Source: G965212025 sp965215765
GTDB lineage: Bacteria; Pseudomonadota; Gammaproteobacteria; Poriferisulfidales; Oxydemutatoraceae
Reading direction: 5' to 3'
Assembly: GCA_965215765.1 (NCBI GenBank)
Contig: OZ244118.1
Span: forward strand, 2,728,001-2,792,000
Length of the DNA: 64,000 nt
Shown: piece by piece, positions 45,751 through 54,799 of the stretch
How positions within the stretch are numbered: the stretch's first letter is position 1
Layout: each line of letters opens with the position of its first letter
The notes under the pieces: model-generated
Database searches by the model: none
Seen by the model: the letters and a program-made list of their open reading frames with translations, nothing else
Told to the model about the DNA's origin: nothing
Position numbers and translations under genes: made by a program

Positions 45751-46969
45751 CAGCGTAGCGCCGCATTCTTTTGCGCGTATTCATTTCCGTGACCACATAA
45801 TCGATGGAAGGTGCAAACATATTGGCAAATATGATCGCCAGCATCATCCCTTCAGGGAAGGCCGGGTTGACTACCCGGATCATCACCACCATGAACCCAA
45901 TGAGAAAACCAAAAATCCAACGCCCTCCTTTTGTCGCCGCAGCCGAAACCGGATCCGTCGCCATATAGACCATGCCAAAAGCGAACCCACCCGTCACCAG
46001 ATGCCAGTGCCAAGGCATGGAGAACATCGGGTTCGTACTGCTGCCAATGAGCTCAAACAGCGTGGCGGTAGCCACCATGCCAAAAAACACGCCCAGAATA
46101 ATGCGCCAAGAAGCAATTCTCATCCACACGAGGAAGGCGCCACCCAAAAAGCAGCCAAGTGCCGAGGTTTCCCCCAAGGAACCGGGAATGATGCCAATAA
46201 ATGCCTGCCACCAGCTATATCCAGCGGTCAGCACACCCGGGATGCCCACTTCCGCCGCCAGACCCAGCGGCGTGGCACCACTGTATCCATCCACCGCAAC
46301 CCAGACCGCATCCCCCGACATGGAGGCCGGATACGCAAAATATAAAAAAGCTCTACCGGTCAGCGCGGGGTTCAAAAAATTCATTCCCGAACCGCCAAAA
46401 ACTTCCTTTCCGATCACGACACCAAAGCTGATACCAAGCGCAACCAGCCAAAGTGGAACGTCAGGTGGCAAAGTCAAGGTATAAAGCATGGAGGTCACCA
46501 AAAACCCCTCGTTCACTTCGTGGCCTCGCACTGTGGCGAAAATCACTTCCCACAAGCCACCAGCCAGCAGGGTCACCACATAAATCGGCAAGAAGCAGAG
46601 GAAGCCAAACAGGAAACAAGACAACAGGCTTTGCGGGTCGGCCGACAGCCCGAAAGTCGCGAGTACGCCGCTGCGCCAACCGCCAGACCACTCCTCGCCA
46701 CCCAAGGCAAGTGCCAGATGCGCCTGATAACCCGTGTTGTACCAGGCCATTAAAACGCAAGGCAAGGTGGCCACTACGACGTAGGACATGACCCGCTTAA
46801 TGTCCAGAGCGTCTCGAACATGGGGTGCCCGCTGCGTGACCGCGTTGGTCCAAAAAACGAAGCTGTCCACCATTTCAAATATTGGCAGATACTTTTTTAA
46901 GGGACCTTCAGACTCGAATTTCTCCCCTAAACGGGACCAAAAGCCTTGTTTTTCCCCTCTGTTTGCCAT
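45743..46969 (-). CDS. nqrB: Na+-translocating NADH:quinone reductase subunit B
   Basis: 408 residues from the ATG at 46969, whose first base is shared with the nqrA stop (TGATG); the longer frame is an artefact. It has about ten membrane helices. The flavin attachment motif GYSGATPLG is present, and the family entry sequence KKYLPIFEMVDSFVF is clear. It forms part of the Na+ path. Confidence 0.96.
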   Translation of the reverse strand: MANRGEKQGFWSRLGEKFESEGPLKKYLPIFEMVDSFVFWTNAVTQRAPHVRDALDIKRVMSYVVVATLPCVLMAWYNTGYQAHLALALGGEEWSGGWRSGVLATFGLSADPQSLLSCFLFGFLCFLPIYVVTLLAGGLWEVIFATVRGHEVNEGFLVTSMLYTLTLPPDVPLWLVALGISFGVVIGKEVFGGSGMNFLNPALTGRAFLYFAYPASMSGDAVWVAVDGYSGATPLGLAAEVGIPGVLTAGYSWWQAFIGIIPGSLGETSALGCFLGGAFLVWMRIASWRIILGVFFGMVATATLFELIGSSTNPMFSMPWHWHLVTGGFAFGMVYMATDPVSAAATKGGRWIFGFLIGFMVVMIRVVNPAFPEGMMLAIIFANMFAPSIDYVVTEMNTRKRMRRYAGG

Positions 46970-48342
46970 CAGCCTTCGCGCTGGATCAATTCCAGATTTT
47001 CCCGTAACACTGGACCAAACTCGTGCTTGCTCGGGCAAACAAAAGAACACAAGGCCAGATCCTCTTCATCAAGTTCCAGACACCCCAGTTGCTGCGCGGT
47101 GTCGGTATCCCGCACCAGCAAAGCTTTCAGCATCTGCACAGGCAACAGCTCAAGCGGGAAAACGCGGTCATAAAGCTCCAGAGGGATCAGTGACCTTGGG
47201 CTCCCGTTTTGTCCACACGCCAGAGAAAATTTCCTTTTGGCACCAGACAGGGAAGAGAGCAAAGTTCTGCTGACCGTAAACAAATTCAGTCCCGGGCGTA
47301 ACCAGCCCAGGATCGGTTGTTGGCAATGATTGCTCAAGACCGTGACTTGGTACGTAAAGGAGCCAAGAAAGTCGCGACCATTCCCTGCTTCGTAACCTTC
47401 CAGCACAGATCCGCAAACCATCCGCACATCGGGGTCAGCAGGTTTTGCAGACAAAAGCTCGTTTTCGCAAATCTCGCTGACACAGGCACCTTCAAGCACG
47501 CGCAACAAGCGAGGGCGAGAGACCAAGGGGCCACCCAATGCGACGACCCGGGTGGACGGCACGTGACCAGTCGTGAACACTGCTCCCACGCCGATGACGT
47601 GGTGGTAGTCAATGACCCACACGACTTTATCCGAAGTGACCGGTGCCAAAAAATGAATGTGGGTTCCGGCAAGGCCTGCAGGATGAGGACCAGCAAATTC
47701 TGCCTGGCATAAATTTTCCAGATTCGGCAAAGGCAACTTCGTGCCCGGAGATGTACAGACGTAAAGGGGAGCTTTTGAAAGCCGGGACAATACGCTCAGC
47801 CCGGCACGAAAATTTTCGCCCTCCTCCTGAATCACCATCGCCGGATCCAGTGCCAAAGGCCGGGTATCCATGGCGGTAATGAAAATGGCATCCGGCTCTT
47901 GCGTCGGGGGCGGAACTTCGCTGTAGGGTCTGGTGCGAAATGCAGTCCACAAGCCCGAGCGCAACAACTGTTCTCGAACCGTTTCCGGAGACAAAGTCGT
48001 CAACTCACTTCCGCCAAAAGCGGGAAACGCCACCTGACGCTGACCTTCTACCCGCACTTCCACAGAAAGCAAGGCACGTTTTCTGCCGCGATGCACTTCC
48101 TCAACCACGCCGGAAGCAGGAGAGGTGTACAAAATTTCCGGGTAGCGCCTATCGGAAAAAAGGGGCTGCCCCTGCGCCACCTCATCTCCCGGCCTAACCT
48201 GCATATCAGGCTTCAATCCGTGAAATTCATGCGCGTACAGTGCAACCCTGCTCGCTGGCGGCGGCGTTTCAATGCGTAGCTCTGGTGCCCCGACAAGCGG
48301 GATGTCCAGGCCTTTTTTCAGGTTAAAGGATTTGTTTTGCAT
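46969..48342 (-). CDS. nqrA: Na+-translocating NADH:quinone reductase subunit A
   Basis: 457 residues from the ATG at 48342 (protein starts MQNKSFNLKKGLDIP). The cytoplasmic, membrane-associated quinone-site subunit, with RnfC-like barrel sequences (KPDMQVRPGDEVAQGQPLF). First gene of the operon; all six subunits follow in the usual order. Confidence 0.95.
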   Translation of the reverse strand: MQNKSFNLKKGLDIPLVGAPELRIETPPPASRVALYAHEFHGLKPDMQVRPGDEVAQGQPLFSDRRYPEILYTSPASGVVEEVHRGRKRALLSVEVRVEGQRQVAFPAFGGSELTTLSPETVREQLLRSGLWTAFRTRPYSEVPPPTQEPDAIFITAMDTRPLALDPAMVIQEEGENFRAGLSVLSRLSKAPLYVCTSPGTKLPLPNLENLCQAEFAGPHPAGLAGTHIHFLAPVTSDKVVWVIDYHHVIGVGAVFTTGHVPSTRVVALGGPLVSRPRLLRVLEGACVSEICENELLSAKPADPDVRMVCGSVLEGYEAGNGRDFLGSFTYQVTVLSNHCQQPILGWLRPGLNLFTVSRTLLSSLSGAKRKFSLACGQNGSPRSLIPLELYDRVFPLELLPVQMLKALLVRDTDTAQQLGCLELDEEDLALCSFVCPSKHEFGPVLRENLELIQREG

Positions 48343-48439
48343 AGCCAAAGGCACCAGAGGTAGTGGCAAGCAGGCAGAAAAACGCCCGCCCGACCCAAGC
48401 CATAGTGCCTGAACGAACGGGAAACATCTGCATTAAGGT

Positions 48440-48469
48440 TTTGTACCACCTGCATCTGGCGTACGTCAA
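48440..48469 (-). promoter_or_regulatory. Candidate promoter for the nqr operon
   Basis: On the minus strand, TTGACG (48469-48464) and TACAAA (48445-48440) are separated by 18 bp. The -10 is about 100 bp upstream of the nqrA ATG, in the 137-bp gap after the FGE gene. Confidence 0.5.
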
Positions 48470-48479
48470 ACGCAAGTGC

Positions 48480-49535
48480 TTACCGGGAAACACCAAAGCT
48501 GGCATACAACACCCCACCAACTGATCCCGAGCCTTCTGCCTCTTGGCCACTGTCGTTCGAAACCTCTCTGACAACCCGAAAGCCCACCAAAGCGGAACGG
48601 CTTCCCATCGCGGCACGCAGGCGATAGGCAGCACGCGAGCGGTGCGCCCCACTGACGAATGAGCCCCCGCGTTGCACCCCTGTCTTGCATGGCTTTTTGC
48701 CCCGGGCTTTGCGAGCCGAGCCATCGACCGAATGCCCCCTATAAGTGTTCGACCAACAATCTGCCACCCATTCCCGAGCATTGCCCAACACGTCAAGCAG
48801 GCCAAAAGGATTGGCTTCGTACGTCCCGACCGGGGAGACCAGGAGATGCTTGTCATCGCAGCTGAAAGTTTGCAATTTCGTGCTAAAACTCGCCACCGCC
48901 AAGGCATAAACGGCATCTGCCACGTTTTCATAACGGCATGCCTCAGCGACTGTGTCCCCCCAATACCAGAGTGTTTCACTGCCACCACGCGCCGCGTACT
49001 CCCACTCTGATTCGCTCGGCAAGCGGTAGTTGAAGCCTGTTTCTTTCGTCAACCAGCTCGTGTATTCCTCAGCGTCTTTTTTGTTGACGCAGACCACCGG
49101 ATAGGACTTCGCAGTTGAGGGGGTAGCACCCGGGGGAAGCCACGGACAAGCACCTTTCGAGGCGGTTTTCCCGACTTTCTTCGCAAAATGCGTGTACTCG
49201 CGGAAAGAGATTTCGTTTTTGCTGATGCGAAACGGAGTGCTGATATTGACTGTGTGTACGGGAAGCTCAACACGAGACCTTGGGAAATCCGGAGGGGGAT
49301 AGCCTTTTTTCGCCCCCATTGCAAAACTGCCGCTTGGGATTGCAACCATTTCCGGGCACTGCGGACAATCACGGTTTCCCGCCATAGCAGTGACAGACTC
49401 AGCAACACTCGCCTTTTGCTGTAATTCGTCACCTACGGGAACAGGTGTGCCAGGTACATCCTGCTTTTCGCCTGGAACATCGGCAAAAGCACAAGCAGTG
49501 CCGAGCAACAAGATGCTGAAAAGGTGTCGTTTCAC
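48480..49535 (-). CDS. Exported FGE-sulfatase (SUMF1-like) domain protein
   Basis: 351 residues. A signal peptide (HLFSILLLGTACAFA) ends near residue 19. The FGE-sulfatase domain spans about 60-335, with MVAIPSGSFAMGAKKG, ISKNEISFREYTHFA, YRLPSESEWEYAARGG, GLLDVLGNAREWVAD, GVQRGGSF and LVGFRVVRE. It lacks the PEGA part of the protein at 36775-38682, but the domain is related. The family includes true formylglycine generators, EgtB-like enzymes and PvdO-like proteins; which one this is cannot be decided. It lies upstream of nqrA on the same strand. Confidence 0.88.
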   Translation of the reverse strand: MKRHLFSILLLGTACAFADVPGEKQDVPGTPVPVGDELQQKASVAESVTAMAGNRDCPQCPEMVAIPSGSFAMGAKKGYPPPDFPRSRVELPVHTVNISTPFRISKNEISFREYTHFAKKVGKTASKGACPWLPPGATPSTAKSYPVVCVNKKDAEEYTSWLTKETGFNYRLPSESEWEYAARGGSETLWYWGDTVAEACRYENVADAVYALAVASFSTKLQTFSCDDKHLLVSPVGTYEANPFGLLDVLGNAREWVADCWSNTYRGHSVDGSARKARGKKPCKTGVQRGGSFVSGAHRSRAAYRLRAAMGSRSALVGFRVVREVSNDSGQEAEGSGSVGGVLYASFGVSR

Positions 49536-49870
49536 GACGGCTTATTTCGTTGGAACTCTGTATGCGGTAGCTATCAAATTGCAGAAACAGCTGAACAGAA
49601 CACTGCCCTGCGCGATTTTTCTACTCCTTGGAATTGTAATACAGGATCCTGAAACTTCCAACTCCTTGTCCCTTCCGAAACTCTGCCCCAACCCATGCGT
49701 GGGGCTTTGGAAGCAACGTGTGCGTTCGCGCCCTTTACCCATGGCAACAGGATGCTTGACGGGGCATGAGCGTAGCTGGGTGCCGGAGCCCTTATTGCTT
49801 GCAATTCGGACATTTTTTCAATAAGACAGCGTGCTAAAATTACCGCCTGTTTCAAGGAGAGTGTAGCCAG
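49536..49870. other. Intergenic region, divergent promoter area
   Basis: 335 bp between the FGE gene and the CDP-alcohol phosphatidyltransferase, transcribed away from each other. A TAAAAT at about 49832-49837, preceded by a T-rich stretch, may be the -10 box for the rightward gene. No gene seen. Confidence 0.45.
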
Positions 49871-50434
49871 GTGTTAAAGCACACACCAAATCTTATTACT
49901 GTTTGCCGCATCTTGTGTGTGCCCTTGCTGGCAATATGGATACTTCGCGAGGACTATCCTGAAGCCTTGTTCCTGGCACTGCTCATGGGGCTTTCGGATG
50001 CTTGTGACGGCTTCCTTGCCAAGCGTTTCGCCTGGCACAGTCAGGTAGGGGCATTGCTGGATCCCGTGGCAGACAAATGCATGCTGGTTGTCGCCTGCTA
50101 CAGCCTGGGGCTTCTGGGTCTGGTTCCGGACTGGCTCGTAGCCACGATAATTGTTCGCGATCTGATGATCCTGGGCGGCGTGGTCAGCTTGCGCTTACTT
50201 TTGGGACGCTTCGAGATGGCTCCTTCAAACGTCAGCAAATTCAACACCTGTGCACAACTCGTCATGGTCTTCACGGTACTTTTGAGCCAGATACAGCCTT
50301 CGTGGGCACCTTTGTGGACGCCTTTGCTTGAGTTCATGTTTTTCGCCGTCGCCGGCACCACGATTGTCAGCGGCGGCGGCTACGTCTTGACCTGGAGTGA
50401 GAGAGCATGGCGCAAGAACATGCCTGCGGCCTGA
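49871..50434 (+). CDS. CDP-alcohol phosphatidyltransferase (PgsA-like)
   Basis: 187 residues, GTG start behind AAGGAGAG. Membrane enzyme that replaces CMP of CDP-diacylglycerol with an alcohol. The family motif is intact: D43-x2-D46-G, AKR, G60-x3-D64-x3-D68 within SDACDGFLAKRFAWHSQVGA. About five membrane helices. It resembles phosphatidylglycerophosphate synthase, but the acceptor alcohol cannot be fixed from sequence alone. Confidence 0.88.
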   Translation: MLKHTPNLITVCRILCVPLLAIWILREDYPEALFLALLMGLSDACDGFLAKRFAWHSQVGALLDPVADKCMLVVACYSLGLLGLVPDWLVATIIVRDLMILGGVVSLRLLLGRFEMAPSNVSKFNTCAQLVMVFTVLLSQIQPSWAPLWTPLLEFMFFAVAGTTIVSGGGYVLTWSERAWRKNMPAA

Positions 50435-50672
50435 TTGATTCTGACGGCAGATCAAAACCAGCAAGCGTCTCATCCGCACAAATCCCTGCCAACGGGGACA
50501 CAAAAAAGCTGCTCCACCGATTGTTTCCTGACGTGGCACCTGATACCAACCACCCTCACGCGGTTGGCAGGACGATCGGCGGCGGTACGCAAGAACATCA
50601 CAACGGGTGGTCAATAAAAATGGAAGCGCACGACGGATGGCAGCCGAAATTTTTGCAACACTCCCGTCCATA

Positions 50673-50706
50673 AAAGAGGCACCTCCCACCCAAACTGCGC
50701 CTCTTT
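50673..50706. terminator. Possible stem-loop downstream of the phosphatidyltransferase gene
   Basis: An 8-bp perfect stem AAAGAGGC/GCCTCTTT encloses an 18-nt loop and is followed by AGCAAAATTTTT. It lies in the 467-bp gene-free gap 50435-50901. Weak as a terminator because the T-run is not immediate. Confidence 0.4.
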
Positions 50707-50775
50707 AGCAAAATTTTTCGAGATCGGCAAAAAAAAGCTGACTTTCTCCAAAGACCCCGGCAACGCGAGTTTCGC

Positions 50776-50803
50776 TTGCCTTTGTTACCTTTTTTGGCAT
50801 AAT
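50776..50803 (+). promoter_or_regulatory. Candidate promoter for the pyr operon
   Basis: TTGCCT (50776-50781) and CATAAT (50798-50803) with a 16-bp spacer, about 100 bp ahead of the pyrB GTG. No pyrimidine attenuator was recognised. Confidence 0.5.
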
Positions 50804-50901
50804 GGCGATCTTGCAATGGCTCCTCTCTGGCCGACTTCCACTCAACGATTCCCCTCCTCGCAGACGTTCTGGTCTGTACCTTCCTTGCTTGGGCGCATGT
50901 C

Positions 50902-51897
50902 GTGAAAGATGCAAAAAGACATCTTCTGGCTATCAGCGATTTAAGCAAGCAAACACTGCTGAACCTTCTCGACCTGGCGGGAACCTTCATGCACGGCAAC
51001 GGCAAATTATTAAAAAAAGTGCCCCTGTTGCGTGGCAAGACCGTCGTGAACTTTTTTTTCGAGTCTAGTACGCGTACGCGCACGACTTTCGAAATCGCAG
51101 CTCGGCAACTCTCCGCTGACGTCCTCAACTTCAACGTTGAAACCGCCGCTGTGCGCAAAGGCGAGACTCTGCTTGATACCCTGAAAAACCTTCAGGCCAT
51201 GGGGGCAGAAATGTTTATTGTTCGCCATCAAGACAGTGGTGCGGCCAATTTTATTGCCAACAATGTGGCAAAACACGTTTGCGTCATCAACGCCGGCGAT
51301 GGCCGTCACGCGCATCCGACACAGGCACTCTTGGACATGTACACCATCCGCAAGCACAAAGGCGATTTTTCCGACTTGCGCGTCGCCATAGTCGGAGACA
51401 TTCTGCACTCTCGCGTCGCGCGCTCGGAAATTCGGGCCTTGCACACTTTGGGAGCCAAGGAAATCCGGTTGATCGCCCCGCGAACGCTGGCTCCCTCCGC
51501 CCCCAACACCTTTGGGGCAGAAGTTTTCGAGAATATGGAAGAGGGTCTGTCAGGGGTAGATGTCGTCATCATGCTAAGACTGCAAAAAGAGCGGATGAAT
51601 GGAGCCTTCGTCCCCAGTGAAGAAGAGTATTACCGACGTTACGGTGTTACGACCAAACGACTGAAGTGCATAGCCCCGGATGGCATTGTCATGCACCCGG
51701 GCCCCATCAATCGTGGCGTGGAAGTCAGCTCCGAAGTCGCGGACGGAGAACGCTCTCTCATACTCGAACAAGTTACTTATGGCATTGCTGTGCGTATGGC
51801 AGTCATCTCCTCGGCATTCGGCGCCGCAGCGCGCCTGGCAAAAATGACAGACGATCACAGCCATCCCTCATCAGCGGCAGAACACCCCGGTTCCTGA
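50902..51897 (+). CDS. pyrB: Aspartate carbamoyltransferase catalytic subunit
   Basis: Condenses carbamoyl phosphate with aspartate in pyrimidine synthesis. 331 residues, GTG start. The carbamoyl-phosphate motif reads ESSTRTRTTFE; the later HPTQALLDMYTI and MHPGPINRGVE motifs are intact. No pyrI regulatory chain is present. It is followed 4 bp later by an inactive dihydroorotase homologue, the arrangement of the dodecameric PyrB-PyrC' enzymes of pseudomonads. Confidence 0.96.
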   Translation: MKDAKRHLLAISDLSKQTLLNLLDLAGTFMHGNGKLLKKVPLLRGKTVVNFFFESSTRTRTTFEIAARQLSADVLNFNVETAAVRKGETLLDTLKNLQAMGAEMFIVRHQDSGAANFIANNVAKHVCVINAGDGRHAHPTQALLDMYTIRKHKGDFSDLRVAIVGDILHSRVARSEIRALHTLGAKEIRLIAPRTLAPSAPNTFGAEVFENMEEGLSGVDVVIMLRLQKERMNGAFVPSEEEYYRRYGVTTKRLKCIAPDGIVMHPGPINRGVEVSSEVADGERSLILEQVTYGIAVRMAVISSAFGAAARLAKMTDDHSHPSSAAEHPGS

Positions 51898-51901
51898 TAC
51901 T

Positions 51902-53215
51902 TTGTCTCCTTCTCGCGTTTTGATCAGGCAGGCTCGGGTAATAGACCCGGGCAGTGGATATGACCAAGTCGCTGATCTGCTCATCAACGATGGGCGCATC
52001 CAGGACATTGGAGAAATTGAGACAGTTCCCGATGCTGAAGTGGTCGTTGCCAAAGGACTGCTGGCCATTCCGGGCATCGTGGATCTGGCGGTTCATTCCC
52101 GGGATCTTGGGCACGCTTTCAAAGCCACCATCGCTTCTGAAACATACGCCGCACTCGCATCCGGGGTCACAACTTTCTGCTGCACTCCGGACACCGAACC
52201 GGCAACAGACTCTCCGGCAACCGTGCGCCTGATACAGGAGCGAGCCAGGCTGGCTGGCAATTGCCATGTAAAGGTTATTGGCGCACTCAGCAAAGGGCTT
52301 GGCGGGGAAAAGCTCAGCAATATGGCAGCTCTGGCGGAAAACGGCTGCGTCGGAGTCAGCAATATGATGATTCCGCCCGGTAGCACGGCCTTTTTGAAGC
52401 GCGCTCTGGAATACGCCGCCGGCTTGAAGCTAACGGTGTTTTTTTATCCCTTTGACCAGTCACTGGCAAACGGAGCTTGTGCCCATGACGGAGTCTTTGC
52501 CGCGCGTTGTGGTTTGGACGGAATGCCCTATTCCGCAGAAACGGCGGCTCTGGCACAGTGCATCGAACTGGTCAGGGAAACCGGAGTACGCATCCATTTT
52601 TGCCGACTGTCTTCGGCGCGATCCATGACTTTGCTGAACCAGGCTCACGAGCTGGGACTAAATGTTTCAGCGGATGTCGCCGCCTATCAACTGACCTGGA
52701 ATGAAGAAAAAGTGGAACACTTCGATCCGAATTTCCATTTGTTGCCACCGTTGCGCGGGGAAAGCGACCAGAAGGCTTTGCAGCAAGCGGTTGCCAACAA
52801 CAAGACACTGGCCATCTGTTCTGACCACCAACCCCATGAACTGGGAGCAAAACTGTCGCCTTTTCCCACCTCTGCCACTGGCATCTCCGCATTGGAAACT
52901 TTGTTGCCAATGTGCCTGAAGCTGGCGGAAGAACAAGGGTTGGCCATGCACTCACTATTGTCAGCCCTCACGTATCGGCCTGCCCGGATTTTGAACCTTG
53001 AGTGCGGAAGACTGTGCGTCGGTGCACCGGCGGATCTGTCGCTGTTTGACCCGAATCATGTCTGGACAGTGGACAACCGCAACTGGTTCAGCAGGGGTGA
53101 AAACACCCCCTTCTGGGGAGAAACACTGAAAGGGAAAGTCGCCGCCACATTCGTCGCCGGGAGGCTGGCGTACAAAGCCGGGTTTTTCAAAAACGGGAAC
53201 CTGGAACGTGTCTGA
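51902..53215 (+). CDS. pyrC': Dihydroorotase-like non-catalytic subunit (PyrC')
   Basis: 437 residues, TTG start. The amidohydrolase fold is clear, but the first metal-binding motif, normally HxH, reads DLAVHSRD, so the first His is Ala63. This is typical of PyrC' proteins that have lost dihydroorotase activity but hold PyrB in its active dodecamer. A DHQPH motif near the C-terminal third is kept. A separate active PyrC must exist elsewhere. It overlaps pyrK by 8 bp. Confidence 0.9.
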   Translation: MSPSRVLIRQARVIDPGSGYDQVADLLINDGRIQDIGEIETVPDAEVVVAKGLLAIPGIVDLAVHSRDLGHAFKATIASETYAALASGVTTFCCTPDTEPATDSPATVRLIQERARLAGNCHVKVIGALSKGLGGEKLSNMAALAENGCVGVSNMMIPPGSTAFLKRALEYAAGLKLTVFFYPFDQSLANGACAHDGVFAARCGLDGMPYSAETAALAQCIELVRETGVRIHFCRLSSARSMTLLNQAHELGLNVSADVAAYQLTWNEEKVEHFDPNFHLLPPLRGESDQKALQQAVANNKTLAICSDHQPHELGAKLSPFPTSATGISALETLLPMCLKLAEEQGLAMHSLLSALTYRPARILNLECGRLCVGAPADLSLFDPNHVWTVDNRNWFSRGENTPFWGETLKGKVAATFVAGRLAYKAGFFKNGNLERV

Positions 53216-54104
53216 CACAAGAGGCGACATTGTCAGGGAAAGCGCACGCGTTGTTTCCATAGAAGGCTTTGCCCAAGAGCAGTACCTGCTGCGCCTTGAG
53301 TCTCCGTGGTGTGCCAGAAAAGCAAAACCCGGGCAATTTGTCGCGTTGAAGTGTGCGGAACACTTGCAGCTGCCACGACCTTATTCAGTCATGCGTGTGG
53401 ATCCCGAAAACGAGCAGATTGAAATCTATTTTCGGCGGGTCGGCAAAGGCAGCCTCGCCCTGTCCCAAAAGGCGATCGGCGACTCTGTGCAATGCCTCGG
53501 CCCCATCGGCAATGGCTTCAGCACGGCAGGCGACGGCGACCTGCCGCTTTTGCTTGGTGGTGGAGTCGGCATGCCACCCATACTGTTCCTCGCTCGCACC
53601 ATGATGCTGGCTGGCAGCTTGCCCGCTTTGGTGCTGCTCGGGTCTGAGCGACCCATGCCCTTTCCTGTGTGTTCCAGTAACCTGGAAATTCCTGACTTGC
53701 CACAAGAATGTAAGGCAACACTACAGTTGCTGGAAAAAGAAAAAATTCCGGCAAGATTGTGCGCGGGACATAAAATACCCGGCTACTACACAGGGACGGC
53801 TGTCGCCGCCGCCAACCACTGGCTGAGTACGCTAAGCTCGGTCGCCGTAGCCAAAGTCATCATTTACGCGTGTGGTCCGGAACCCATGCTCAAAGCTGCC
53901 TCCGTGCTTGCCGGTCGCTATGGCCTACGCTGCGAGCTGTGCGTGGAAGAACACATGGCATGCTGCGTCGGAGGTTGTGCCGGCTGCGCGATTCCAATTT
54001 TTGAAAATGGACGAATTGCCATGCTGCGTGTGTGCGTGGAAGGACCCGTATTTCCTGCTCAGGCAGTATATTTTGACCAGACACTTGGACAACGGAAGCA
54101 TTGA
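53208..54104 (+). CDS. pyrK: Dihydroorotate dehydrogenase electron-transfer subunit PyrK
   Basis: 298 residues, GTG start. Passes electrons from dihydroorotate dehydrogenase B to NAD+. The FAD motif RPYSVMRV (57-64) and NAD-binding GGGVGMPPILFLART are followed by a C-terminal 2Fe-2S binding segment (CVEEHMACCVGGCAGCA). Its presence implies a class 1B PyrD elsewhere. Many gammaproteobacteria instead use the quinone-linked class 2 enzyme. Confidence 0.92.
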   Translation: MSDTRGDIVRESARVVSIEGFAQEQYLLRLESPWCARKAKPGQFVALKCAEHLQLPRPYSVMRVDPENEQIEIYFRRVGKGSLALSQKAIGDSVQCLGPIGNGFSTAGDGDLPLLLGGGVGMPPILFLARTMMLAGSLPALVLLGSERPMPFPVCSSNLEIPDLPQECKATLQLLEKEKIPARLCAGHKIPGYYTGTAVAAANHWLSTLSSVAVAKVIIYACGPEPMLKAASVLAGRYGLRCELCVEEHMACCVGGCAGCAIPIFENGRIAMLRVCVEGPVFPAQAVYFDQTLGQRKH

Positions 54105-54771
54105 AAGCAGGCTTGCCACGCTTCTTGACGATCTGTGCCGGGCAGAAAAAGAGTGCGGTCGTAAAACTCATGGCACGCGCCTGCTTGCCATCAGCAAAAC
54201 GCGCACCATCGAAGAAATTTACGCGGCACATAAAGCGGGACAGACCGCTTTTGGAGAAAGCTACGTGCAAGAAGCTTTGCCGAAAATACTGGCACCTGAA
54301 CTGGAGCGGCTGGAATGGCATTTTGTTGGCCCCATACAAAGCAACAAAGCAGCGAAAATCGCCCGGCACTTTTCCTGGGTGCACAGTGTGGAGCGCATAA
54401 AAATCGCTGAACGCCTGAATCAGAACAGGCCAGCAGATGCTTCCTCTCTTAATGTCTGCGTGCAGATCAACATCAGCGGCGAAACAACCAAGTCCGGCAT
54501 CCGGAAAAACGAGACCCGCGCCCTGCTGGAAGCAGTCGCACAATTACCAAGGCTCAGGTTGCGCGGATTGATGACCATAGCCAAAAAGCAACAGGGTGAA
54601 ACTCCGGAACGGACGGCGTTTACGGAATTGAACGCGCTGTACCAGGAATTGCGAAATGACTTTTCCCTGGACACATTGTCCATGGGCATGAGTGCTGACT
54701 ACCGTTTGGCAATCGCTGAAGGGGCAACCATCGTTCGGATTGGCAGCACTTTGTTCGGCCCCAGAAAATAA
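54085..54771 (+). CDS. yggS: YggS/PROSC-family PLP-binding homeostasis protein
   Basis: About 228 residues; no in-frame ATG exists, so a TTG at 54085, overlapping the pyrK stop by 20 bp, is the likely start. The cofactor lysine is K38 (LLAISKTRT), and GQTAFGESYVQEA, WHFVGPIQSNK and C-terminal SMGMSADYRLAIAEGATIVRIGSTLFG are family hallmarks. YggS controls free PLP and amino-acid balance. Its last 80 codons are the source of the array downstream. Confidence 0.93.
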   Translation: MDNGSIESRLATLLDDLCRAEKECGRKTHGTRLLAISKTRTIEEIYAAHKAGQTAFGESYVQEALPKILAPELERLEWHFVGPIQSNKAAKIARHFSWVHSVERIKIAERLNQNRPADASSLNVCVQINISGETTKSGIRKNETRALLEAVAQLPRLRLRGLMTIAKKQQGETPERTAFTELNALYQELRNDFSLDTLSMGMSADYRLAIAEGATIVRIGSTLFGPRK

Positions 54772-54799
54772 ACCGGACAAGCCGAGGGACATAGCTCGC

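Noticed and set aside
48323..48988. 221-codon minus-strand ORF overlapping the FGE gene
   Set aside because: It overlaps the well-supported FGE-sulfatase frame and has improbable Trp/Arg-rich composition.
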